Part shown: piece by piece, positions 54,038 through 64,000 of the stretch
Layout: the number at the start of each line of letters is the position of its first letter
How positions within the stretch are numbered: the first letter of the stretch is position 1
Source of the DNA: Lingula anatina
Lineage: Eukaryota > Brachiopoda > Lingulata > Lingulida > Lingulidae
Assembly: GCF_001039355.2 (NCBI RefSeq)
Contig: NW_019774558.1
Location: 305,400 to 369,399 of the forward strand
DNA length: 64,000 nt
Direction: 5' to 3'
The notes under the pieces: model-generated
Told to the model about the DNA's origin: nothing
Database searches by the model: none
Seen by the model: only the letters and a program-made list of their open reading frames with translations
Position numbers and translations under genes: made by a program

Positions 54038-54870
54038 TACATACACAGATGCACACACGCATGCACTCAGGATGTTAACTTTATAGTTGATTTATTAATA
54101 GCAGAAGCAAAAAAAAAAGTTCTGAAATATCTAATGTGGTGCAATTGAGTATAGTTGAGTAGATATTTTTCACCTCCATGATAGAGCATGCTATGAAAAT
54201 GGATATTACATATTGTAAGCTTGGAAGGACAATTTAGTGATCATGTTGAAAGCTGACACAGTTCTAATGTTTCTGGCATCTTTTGTGAGGACCATGTCAA
54301 CAATGGATATTTGAGAGAACTGAACTTTTGTTTCCATTAGTGTGAAACGTATTTTTTCAAATTTGCTGATAGTGCTATAGAACTCGTTTGACAGCAGTCT
54401 TGGTCAGGGATTTGCGTTACACTATTACCAGTTTTAAGTAGTGTTTCCCCACTTCTAGCAAGCAACTTTGTTCTAAAAAACGACTAGGAAAATACATTGA
54501 TAGAAATAGACATTGTCCACTTTGGTAGGTTTTACAAGTATATATTTTTCTATCAGGTTTGGAAAAATAATACATTTTAATGGAAAGCAAAACGTGGAAA
54601 CTTTCCTAGAAGTTGGTGCCATCCACAAGCTACCTGGTGGGTTTTTATCAAATTATCTTTCATACAAATAATGATAATTATTTGACACAGATTGGAATTT
54701 TTCCTTACGGTTAGCTTATGGCTTACCCGATCCAAAACCTTTGTCAGACTGATGCGAGTAGATACTGTTGCTCCCTGACCATTACTTGGTGGAGTATCCA
54801 GGAGCCTGTTATATATTTCAGGAGGATCGATCTCCCATGCCCCTCTTCTGGATTGGCCATAAGATATAAT
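50664..54870. repeat. Duplicate block D, copy 2 (probable other haplotype)
   Basis: Follows copy 1 in the same order and continues into unique sequence after 54870. It has no N run. It carries a longer CT array (53992-54031) and a shorter GA array (52322-52338) than copy 1. Confidence 0.9.
51926..52258 (-). mobile_element. TTAA-ended MITE, reverse orientation, ungapped copy
   Basis: Counterpart of 47423-48045 in the other haplotype, about 330 bases and uninterrupted. It ends GGTTGTTATCCCTTTAA. Homopolymer runs of C and A near 52211-52240 replace part of the interior. Confidence 0.55.
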
Positions 54871-54871
54871 G
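54727..54871 (-). CDS. Candidate internal exon, unknown protein, best supported
   Basis: Minus-strand exon with a strong acceptor (TTTTTCACAG) and donor (GATCGG/gtaagc), 145 nt, ending in phase 0. It reads IISYGQSRRGAWEIDPPEIY, then NRLLDTPPSNGQGATVSTRI, then SLTKVLDR. The part present in copy 1 (50517-50660) is identical, whereas flanking sequence differs at several points, which suggests constraint. The plus strand is also open here, but its residue mix is less protein-like. I do not recognise the family. Confidence 0.6.
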
Positions 54872-54879
54872 CTGTGAAA

Positions 54880-56480
54880 AATTCCAGCTTGTGTTAAATA
54901 ATTATTATTACAAGGTTTGATCATTTACCTAGTTAACGAATATTTATGCACATCTTTTATACCTTTCACCATATGCAACTGGTTACAGAGGTTTTGTTGT
55001 TCATGCCATAATGACATAACTGAAACAGTATCCCAATAAATATAAGACCAATCCGAGAAAAGAGAAATGTCACGTACGTTTTCCTCATAGGTATTTATCT
55101 TTATGATGCTTTTGCTGAAATTCTAGCACAACATAAATAGTAGCAGCTATTAATTTAAAAAGGTGAAATGTCACATCTCTCACTTTTTGCCAGATCCGAT
55201 TTCTAATTTAGGGCTTTGTTCCTGGGGAGGATTTGATTGTATTCTCAGCAGGATGTGACATTCGTATTTCTAACAGTTGTAAAATGCTTATTTAACGGCA
55301 CGCTACTACTGTGCTGTGAGAGTTTAGTCAGTCATTTTAGAGGAATGGATGAAACTATGTATGTATACAGGATGGTAAAATTATTTGTACCATGCTGGGA
55401 GGTCCAGTAATGTTCAGTTGCTTTTTTATATTAGAGTGATTGCATCTTTGGATTGAATTTTGGTAAATTTAATACGTTTTGACATTTTAACTCATTAGTA
55501 TGCATCTTTTATCTTTCTTCTTGACACAATCGGCGATGTAGCCTTATCTTTTATTTATACCAAAATTAACTTGTCAGTGATGAGTGAGTTACATTGATGC
55601 ACATCAGATTGTGTGAAATTCAAATAGCCATGATCAAAGACTGTAGTCATGAAGTCAACCAATCGCAATTATCACAATGCCTCCTATTACTCCCTATTTC
55701 ATCTCTACAAACTTGCTCAGTTTGACATGATTCTAGAGAGAAGTTATGACACGTAACAAACACGTAAGGCTCAGGATAACATTCTCCCCAGAATTATTGA
55801 AAAAATATGCAGATTCTCTGACCAGACCCAACGTACAGTGGTCTGTCATGGTGACCGTTAAACAAACACCCCATCTGCCAGTGTAGTGCCGTGAACTTCT
55901 TATCTTGCACATTTGTCAACCACTAGAGAGAAGATTAACTCTGGGCAAACATTACAACTGTCTAGTAAATTAACCATATTTCCTATTGGATTTAGTCAAC
56001 TGGCTTGATTAATGCTCATTAAAACGTTTGTGTCGTGAACTGACTGTAACCCAGAGATAACAAATATCTAAGTAATTACCTGTTATCTGTGACAACTAGG
56101 CGTGTTTATTACCACATCAGTTTGGCTTTGAGTTGTAAGAGTAGCCTAACTTTTAGCCAATGAAAATCATAATAACATAAAGATAAGAACTAATGACCAA
56201 TGAAATTAAATGTCAGGTGTAAAATTAAATAAATTTCAGCCATTGAAAACCATATTGATAAATGCATCAGAACTTGTATAGCCAATAGAATTAAATATAT
56301 ATGCTTGGATGAAATAATTTTCGGTCAATGAAGATCACTAAAGAATTCAAGAACAAAATGTTTGATAGAAAATCCACATAGTTTGTTATAAAAATTTGAA
56401 GAATGCCATGACTTAAATATTATATCATTGATTTTTTAAGTTTTTTTAAGTTAAATATTTTGGGAATAAGTTTCTTTTCA
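54880..56480. other. Non-coding stretch
   Basis: AT-rich sequence with no supported exon on either strand and no conspicuous repeat. Confidence 0.4.
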
Positions 56481-56487
56481 AAGACCC

Positions 56488-56702
56488 CATTCCCATAGAT
56501 TTTAGATCGATCTATCCCTGTGGGGAGTCTCACTAGATTACCGTCAGCTTAGCCGGCTTAAGCGTCTGTCCCGCCTACTAAAAGCTGTAAGAGGGTAATT
56601 AACTATGGTGCGCGCTCGGCTGACTGCAATTTAGCGTGAACCCCCAGGGAGTTAGGTCGATCTAAATCTAAATCTCTGGATCGATCTAAATCTCTGGGAA
56701 TG
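56488..56702. mobile_element. Foldback element, copy 2
   Basis: The inverted ends are nearly identical (CATTCCCATAGATTTTAGAT at the left; CATTCCCAGAGATTTAGATC when the right end is reversed). The interior is also partly complementary. A local duplication of GGATCGATCTAAATCT is present at the right end. No open frame of interest. Confidence 0.65.
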
Positions 56703-56784
56703 CACCCAAAGCTGTTCGTGTCTACATGTTGGTGACATATCTAAACATTGATGGGAGTTGATTCTAACCAGAGAGTGCCTCTCT

Positions 56785-56880
56785 GCCTCTCACACACCTC
56801 CCCATGTGTCCTTCCAATGGAGCTGAGATTCAATGACTGTACCCCTGCAGGGACGACACATGGGGAGGCGTGTGAGAGGC
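56785..56880. repeat. Strong 31-bp inverted repeat (hairpin)
   Basis: Arms at 56785-56815 and 56850-56880 pair at 28 of 31 positions, with a 34-base loop. The arm core CTCCCCATGTGTC is perfectly matched. This could fold into a pre-miRNA-sized hairpin or be a tiny foldback element. Nothing in the sequence decides between these. Confidence 0.85.
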
Positions 56881-56989
56881 GGAAAGACTATTAAAAGATT
56901 AGGCAGTTTTCCTTTCATGTAAGTCTGCCATATTTAGGTCGTGGCTTTGCAGAGCCATGGCTCAACTCGATGTGAATGCCGCCTAACAG

Positions 56990-58540
56990 TGTAATAGCTG
57001 TGACAGTGTATCAGGCGTGACAGTGTGTTAGCTGTGATAGTCACTTGCCACATGCAATTGAAACCAGACCAGTAAAATCTTTTAAATTTGTTCAGTCACT
57101 GTTTTTGCCTTGGGCCAGCAGATTCTTAGCCTTTGGTGTCCCTAAGGACTATTAGATGCAGACAGAGAAGTTTTTGGCATAGACACACTGATCTTATAAG
57201 GTATCTCAGTGTGCTTAGTATCACAGGCTTTAAGATAAGCAGCATTTTTTGTTACGGCATAGTCAGCAATTTTGAAGTGATGTTATTACTGAAATTAAGT
57301 TATTATTTCCAGTTCTGGATGAGAAAGATGGTATGAAATCAGATTTACATGATTTGGTCGTATAACTAACTACATTTGGTGCCCTAGCTAGGTGAAATCA
57401 TTAATCAAGCATTGTGCAATCACAGCATTAATTATAACATTTAATCATAATTATACTAGGAGTAATTATCCAACAGCTAATTACCCAGAAATTTAATTAT
57501 TCGGACACTGGGAAACAGTGAACCACAAATTGATAATACTAATGAACATATAAGTAAGGCACCTTTAGTGACTGGGTTGTAGCATTGTTTGTTGAAGAAC
57601 TAGAAGATACAAAACCATTAGTAGTTAATGAACATTGTCAGTCGAAATATCTGTTGCTTGTTATTATAGACAACCAAACTGATAAACGTGAATCCAAAAA
57701 AGCGTAAAATCACCGTAAATGTCGTGTCCCCAAACATTCTATTTTTGGCTACTTTTCTTCAGCAAGGAGATGCAGTGTTCGTGTCAGTAAATAATCTAAC
57801 ACTTGTTAGCAATTAGCAGTTACATCTAGTCTGGTAGAGGCAGCCACAACTGCATTTCAAAAGATTTACAGCTGGTATTTTCAAGAGGTTGCCCAACACA
57901 ATAAAAGCCGGTAAATATTCCTCCTTCTCCGGTAGCCACAATTTAAAAATTAAAAATCCTGTGACAGTACACTGAAGAGTTCTATTTGCTATCTGTCTAT
58001 CTATCTATCTATCTATCTAAAATGTCAATAGAGCATAGATTCATTAAACCGATATTACCACTATTTATTTGGTCATCTAGTCATACCAGTGACCAGTTTG
58101 GACACTGGCACTACCTGAAATATAGGATCTGGTAGATTGCCACCTTCATACCAGCATTTTGACTTGATTGATCCATTGCAGCAAATGTAAAAAATATAAG
58201 AATGGCCAATTTTAAAACATCACAATTTTCTATCCACCAAAAATTGCACAAAAGAAATTACCAAGGATGAAATGTAATTACCTGATTTAGATCCGGCAGT
58301 GTTGGCACAAACTTCTGAGTTCACTACGTGTCATTTCACGTCTTATCAGGTTGGGGTTAAAGCTGTATTAGTGACAACCAGGGATGTAAATACTCCATGT
58401 TTACACCCCTTCAGGTAACAGATTGTGTGTAAAAACGTGCACTTTCTTATCTGCTATTAAATTTGTCTTAACGGGAGGCTGTTTGAGTTTAATTTTGCTT
58501 GGAGAGTGAAGTACAAAATTTTGTTATCAGACATTGTAAC
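56990..58540. other. Non-coding stretch with small repeats
   Basis: Three short units with AGCTGTGACAGTGT lie near 56985-57040, and a TATC microsatellite lies at about 57990-58019. A possible 18-nt exon with good borders (TTATTTCCAG, then AAGATG/gtatga at 57313-57330) is too short to support. Confidence 0.4.
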
Positions 58541-58544
58541 AAGT

Positions 58545-58745
58545 TGTAACAGAACTGTGATGAATGTTGTAAATCATACAAATTGTAATAGAGCTGTAGC
58601 AAAGTATAATTTACTGTAATAAATTATAACAAGTTCTAAAGGATTGCAACAAAGTGTAACTTATTGTAATAAATTATGTGGAGTTCTTAAGGACTGTGAC
58701 AAAATGTTTCTTTCTGTAATAAATTATAACAATTTCTAAAGGAGT
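58545..58745. repeat. Degenerate tandem repeat of about 60 bases
   Basis: The words TGTAATAAATTATAACA, TTCTAAAGGA and CAAAGTGTAAC recur about three times with many changes. Long T runs follow at about 58793-58853. Confidence 0.65.
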
Positions 58746-59694
58746 AAATCTGTGATTTACATCCTGTTAAATAGATGTCACTGACTAGTTTGTTTTTTTT
58801 TTTTTTCCTTCAAAGGCACTAATATTAGAATTTTTTTTTTTTTTTTTTTTTTTGTCAGTCTGCCCTTACCCCCACCCTCTACTCACTATCTGAATTGATA
58901 AAGATTCAACAGATAACTTCACTGCCACTGGGGAAAGGGAGGTTGTGTCCATATATCTAGAGATTACAAAAATGAAATATGGTCCAAGTAAGATAACAAA
59001 AAAAGGAAGGTGTACTTTCTATGTTGATAAAAAATACAATAGACCTTTTTATGCGAGTTTGTTCGTATGTGTTCTTGTTTAGCAAAAATAAGAGATCTTT
59101 GGTAGTTTTTTCTTGAAATGCAATGAAAATTGAAAACCAAAGAAAAATGGTGGTGGGTTTATGCTGTAAAAGATAAACCTATTCTGAACAAGTCTAAGTG
59201 ACATTATAGCAAAGAAAATGTTGCTAGCTCAGCATTAGGTCTGTGATCAGCTTGAAGATTAAAATATATTTTTATTCTGTTTCCATCTATTTATTTATTT
59301 ATTTTATCATTATTTATTCTTTAAAAATGTGTATATTTAGTAAAAGTGATAGGCAGAAGTGACAGAAAGCAGCCAAGGTGTATTTCGCCCTACGGTTCAT
59401 CACAGCTTTTTAGCCCACGTTTTACCTGAGGCTGGAAATCAAGTGCAGCCGTTCACCTTAAAACTTGTGTTTTGCTTATCTCATTTTAAATGTTGTTTAC
59501 TTTAGAGCTAAAATCAGAGCAGATTTTTTCTTCATTTAATGATTGGGATTGTTGAAATGAATGGAGAGAGAGACGGAGCACTTTTAGAACTATGTCTTAC
59601 TAATTTAAATGAACTGAAAGTTTGATACATTGATGTAAACATTATTTTTGTCAAAGAATTCAGACTTGTTTGACTGACTTCAACTTGAAAAGTT

Positions 59695-59731
<37 letters not shown>

Positions 59732-60038
59732 AACTGTTCCATTGTATATCAGTATTCTTTGCAATTTTTATGCTACTTGGTTGGGTTGAGCAGTTGCTTA
59801 TGCTGTCCCCATTCTGTGCACCACCGATTAATGAGTAGTAACTTAACTGTCTCTGTAGATTTATGGAAAACTGTACAAGTGCAATTTGTTTAAAAAACAT
59901 TCCATTTTAAGATTAACAACATGATTTCAGTGAAATCATCCAGGCACCGGTGCTGTAAGCTTTTTGTATTCTCTGATAAGAAAAAAAATCTTTGTTCTTT
60001 ATAACAACTAGGGACCATATATTCTACATGTGATACAG

Positions 60039-60158
60039 ACACCAGAGATTATCCTAGTAAAAGACATGGAGAAAATGACCATTTCACCACATTGTAATTT
60101 TGACATAGCATTGATGAATCATAGTGATAACTTATTTGAAAGACGGAAATGTCAAAGA
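60039..60158 (+). CDS. Candidate internal exon, possibly VPS13-like
   Basis: Good acceptor (ATGTGATACAG) and strong donor (CAAAGA/gtaagt) enclose exactly 40 codons in phase 0/0: TPEIILVKDMEKMTISPH, CNFDIALMNHSDNLFERR and KCQR. The start PEIILVKD recalls a motif repeated in VPS13-type lipid-transfer proteins, but this is a weak resemblance from memory. It would join in frame to the candidate exon at 62958. Confidence 0.45.
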
Positions 60159-62957
60159 GTAAGTTATTACCCGGAATACCATGCCATTCCCCATATGGCC
60201 AATTTAGGAAACATTTTTCCTTCAGAAAAAGTATCATCAGTATGGTGAATCAATATTGGGCTGATGGGTTGATAAAGTCATATAATCATCCAAACTGAAC
60301 CCTTGTGGGTCTTTCCTAAAATGGTATTTACTCTTTATAAGATAGGTGATTTCTTCTCTCTTAGTGGGCCAAACCCTGCTCTAATGATCCCTGGGGTAGT
60401 AAATAAACTACGTAAATAACCTATAGCTAAGACTGAAAATGGATCTTCAAGATGTAATGTCCACATTTGAGAATGACCCAAAGTCGTATTATCATTATGT
60501 CTACACTTCCCACAAAGCTAGTTGACTTTTCCTATTCCAGCCTTTGAAATGATGTAAACTCCTAAAATGAAAATACCTGACGTCCATATTTGGTTCTGAA
60601 ATGTCAGGAAAAGCATGGTGGTCTAAATTACTAGCTACATAGGGAGTCTTTTAGAACTAGATCATTTGATTTTTTAAAAAAAGTATAAAAAAATTCATTC
60701 TGAACAGGAGAATTATTATCCTTCCTTGGTACAACTTTAGAATGCTGCTTGATAATTGTTCTAAGAAATAGATTTTAAAAAACTCACTTCACTAAATTTC
60801 TAGTATTCATTTCAGCTATTATTTATAGGTAGTTAATAAAATATATGTACATGTGTGATTTTTTTTTTTTCTGTTGGACTTTAGAAAATAAGTATAACCT
60901 TTAAGGCAACCAAGCCTTTGATGTCATTAGCTTACTTGAAGACCAATTCAAAACTGTTCCCAATCCACTGATGGTTCATCTTTTTGCATTTATCTATTAA
61001 CTGTCATTGATAGTTTTAGTTAAGTTGAATTACTTTTCCTTTTAGAGCTCATTTCGCCAATTAACTCAGAGCAAAGTGTTTGCGAAAAAGGGATGTTTAT
61101 TACCTTGAATGAGATGTGGGTGTGATTCGGTGTGTGTGTGCGTGTGTGTGTGCAAGCATGTATGCGTACATATGTGTAAGTATGTATATTTGTGTGTGTG
61201 TGAGCATGTATATTTGTTTGTGTGTGTGTGTGTGCAAACATTTGAGACGAGTAAAAAGATGAATATTATATATATGTATATTATTATTGAGATCTCCTTT
61301 CCAATTATATGCCAGAGAGAAGAGAAAGAGAGAGAAAGAGAATTCTTTCATGACAAACTTGTTTTTCTGCCCCTGTTTTACATATCAATTAGTAGGAAAA
61401 AAACTTTTCGACATTCTAAAAAAGAGTCGAATCCTAAGGGAATATTTTGCTGCCTACGAATCAGACAACTTTTCTCAATAAAGCAAAGCAGTAATCCACT
61501 GGGAGTTGAGAGAAGATAAGAGCAGAGGGTGTTTTTTACGCAAGTTTTAACTTACACATAGGCTTTTTACTTAAAATATGATTCCTAAATGACACAAAGT
61601 GATAATTCATTTATTCTGCTACATGTAACCATTCAGTCATGTTCATGATGAACAATTAAGGGATTGTTTTTTAAGGCTTCACTCTCTTATATAAGGATAT
61701 GTCAAAACTGTTGAATTTCAAGGGGTTTCTTTTTTTTAAAGGCTTCACTCTCGTATATAAGGAGATGTAAAAACTGGTTAATGTCACTGATGATGGTAAA
61801 ACTTATCTAGAATTCAAGAGCTTGAAAGCCAGTTTACATATGGTGTCGTGATTTTTTTTTTAGTGGTTTTGAATAGTGATAATGAAAATAAAATATTTAC
61901 AACTTATTAACCAGTTGATAGATTATAATTTTATAAAGGGAATTCGAGAAGGTGTACAAAGCATACACAAATAACTGGGATGCTGAGAAAAAACTGTTTA
62001 AAATTCCAGGCAAATAATGTTATGTTGATCAAAGGCCCAATGTACCTTACATGCTCTAATTGATGGCAATTTTTTTCTCTGTATTATCTGTGACTTTCTT
62101 AATCATTTTAATGATTTCACTTGAACTGCACTATTCCCATAATAAATTATGAGATGAGTTTGTCTTGTATTACAAAAGAAAGAAAACAAAAGAAATTGAG
62201 AAGTGAAAAGTGAAAGAAAAAATGAAGGAACTCGTGAAAGGAAGGAAGGATGAAAAAGAAAGAAAGAAAAATTGGAAGGGAGGAAGAAAGGAAAAAGGAA
62301 GGGAGGAATGATGAAAGAAGGAAGGAAATAAAGGAAGGAAGGAAACATTTGTTTCTAATGCCCAAGGAAACTGGGATTTGTTAGAATACCTGATTGGGGG
62401 GAGAAATCAATTATTCAGATCAATGGCCTTGTCCAATCTGCTGCTACATGCTGGAATGCCTTGTTGCTAAGCTTAAATAGAATTGAATTTTCATTGAATG
62501 CCACCCCGTGTCTCCCCCATCTACCCTACCCTTATCTCGTATTATTATATACAGCATACCACTCTATGCATAAATTGTAAAAGGACAAATCTCAACCTGG
62601 TCTTGCTTTAGATAACATTGAATTTCAGTATAGCACTAAGACCCTAACAGTATTTAATAGCCTAACCTAAGTGGGGTCTTTCTAGACCTCCTGTCCTTGA
62701 AAAGTATTGAAGACACTGCTTATAAGGGAGGAGAAGCGAAAAAAAATGGACAAATTTTGGATGGTTTTACCATGTGATAACATTGTAGTTTAAAAGAACC
62801 AATGTAATAGAGGCTTTTAAAAGCGTCATTTATCACAATTTGTTTGAATTAAACTCACCAGTCTCGGCTTGCTGCTCACTTTGAATAATTATGTGAACTA
62901 AGCTCATCTAGCCCTGTCTTCTACCTGTGAGGCCAGTTCAGACAAGGGTATCTTTAG
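60159..62957. other. Presumed intron or intergenic stretch with repeats
   Basis: Contains a GT-rich tract (about 61130-61235), a GA patch (about 61316-61342) and a 64-base unit repeated twice (about 61672-61790, each with AAGGCTTCACTCTC and TATATAAGGA). A GGAA/GAAA-rich tract lies at 62175-62345. No further exon is supported. Confidence 0.45.
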
Positions 62958-63056
62958 ATAGAGGTAATGACTTTAAACCTGGAGCCTGTGTTTCATGATG
63001 TTCAAACAGAAGTTGAAATTCATTTAGAGAGAATACTGCTAAAAATCTTCGCTATA
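62958..63056 (+). CDS. Candidate internal exon, phase-compatible with 60039
   Basis: An acceptor (GGTATCTTTAG) and a strong donor (GCTATA/gtaagtat) enclose 33 codons in phase 0/0: IEVMTLNLEPVFHDVQTEVE then IHLERILLKIFAI. The alternation of acidic and hydrophobic residues looks coding. Joined to the exon at 60039 it continues one open frame of 73 codons. Product unknown, with a large VPS13-like protein as one possibility. Confidence 0.45.
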
Positions 63057-63059
63057 GTA

Positions 63060-64000
63060 AGTATCACGAAAAAACTTAAAGGCTGTTTACCTTTTTTTTT
63101 TTTTTTTGAGAGTATAAACAGTGCTCAAGAGCAAATTTTAATTGTCTAGACTGGACACCAATTTTTGTTTTCATTTTTTGACAGTAGTTCATTCAGTTGC
63201 AATAGTACCAACAAGGGCAATATTTGAATTAGTTACAGGCTTTACCTTTGGTTAAATAAAAATTATGGTCTTAAAGTTTATATCAACTTTGGGTCTTAAT
63301 TTTCTTCATGAAACTGACACTTCAAAGTAATATTTTTAGTCAGAAAAGTATAGTTGTATATATTAAATAACAACTTAATGGGAATAACAACATTCGGTTT
63401 TCGGTCAGGAATTTCCCTGGTGTGAGCAGGCCTAAGCCAGCTCTAACAGGTCGATCAAGCTGGTAGCGGTGAAGTGTGGTCTTTGAAATGGGAAACTGTT
63501 ATTTTTTCCCTCATTGATAATTGAGTGCAATTTTTCAGTTGTGTAGATTTTGGGGTTAGTAGTGCCGGGAAGCCAGTGAGAGAAGCCCTGCTGTGAAAGG
63601 TAGAAATATTGAGGAGAAATAGTAGTAGTGTTGACTGAGTGGCGATTGAAAAAGATAGCATCATGGCAGAACATTGGTTTGAAAAATTTGTAAAAGAAAT
63701 TGGCAAAAAAGTGAATAAAAATTTCTAACTCACTGGTTCTTTACGGCGGTACTATTTACTAATCCAAAGATGAAATACTGAAATATTTAGATAAGGGGAA
63801 ACTGATATAAAATAAATTTGTAACTTTATGAAATATATACTAGTCTGATGTGAGGATTTTTTATTTAATGCTTTGTGATGCCAAATCACCTAGTAAGTTA
63901 CCTGAGCCCAGAGTATATACAATCCATTTTGCTAAAAAAAGATAAAAATAAAAAACTAGCGAAGGAACTGAACATGTAAAGCACCCTTTGTTCTACCCTT
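63060..64000. other. Non-coding end of window with one ambiguous frame
   Basis: On the minus strand, 63590-63432 follows a good acceptor (CTACCTTTCACAG) and reads QGFSHWLPGTTNPKIYTTEK and onward to a stop. A second frame over the same bases is open too. I cannot tell whether either is real. The remaining sequence is AT-rich with no signal. Confidence 0.3.

Noticed and set aside
63432-63706. Two overlapping minus-strand frames with protein-like sequence
   Set aside because: An acceptor is present, but two frames are open at once and I found no donor or homology. It is left as ambiguous and not called as a gene.

Overview
This is AT-rich nuclear DNA from an animal. Coding regions are split by GT-AG introns, and there are no bacterial-style operons, ribosome binding sites or CRISPR-like arrays. 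Long simple repeats, miniature inverted-repeat transposons and two visibly different copies of several segments suggest a highly heterozygous marine invertebrate. A bivalve or other mollusc is my best guess, but it is an inference and not proven. Assembly quality shapes the whole window: five single N characters and two longer N runs are present, and four of the single Ns sit exactly between two near-identical head-to-tail blocks.

Left part (1-15.6 kb). A five-exon minus-strand gene for an MBLAC1-type metallo-beta-lactamase-fold hydrolase (2159-4136) lies head-to-head with a plus-strand gene for a ZBBX-like coiled-coil/B-box zinc-finger protein (coding from 6221). The B-box exons are present twice, because 9336-11709 and 11711-14244 are near copies of one locus. 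A small minus-strand gene (14700-15553) encodes a SAP-like N-terminal segment and appears to have a frame break.

Middle (16.6-28.8 kb). A second pair of duplicate blocks (16655-20437 and 20440-24520) has no convincing gene. A three-exon minus-strand gene (26699-28778) follows. It encodes a 413-residue class A G protein-coupled receptor whose DRY motif reads YQS.

Right part (29-64 kb). This part is mostly non-coding, with two more duplicate pairs (34.8-40.7 kb and 46.2-54.9 kb), several minisatellites, hAT-like and TTAA-flanked miniature elements, two foldback elements and a strong hairpin. Isolated candidate exons with good splice sites occur on the minus strand (29463, 31921, 34912, 54727) and plus strand (43322, 60039, 62958). 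They probably belong to large genes with long introns, but I could not join their reading frames or name the products.

The clear genes look functionally unrelated: a hydrolase, a zinc-finger protein and a receptor. The most useful outcome is that the apparent tandem duplications and both long gaps look like unpurged haplotypes rather than biology, while the receptor with a lost DRY arginine and the cryptic exons deserve follow-up.
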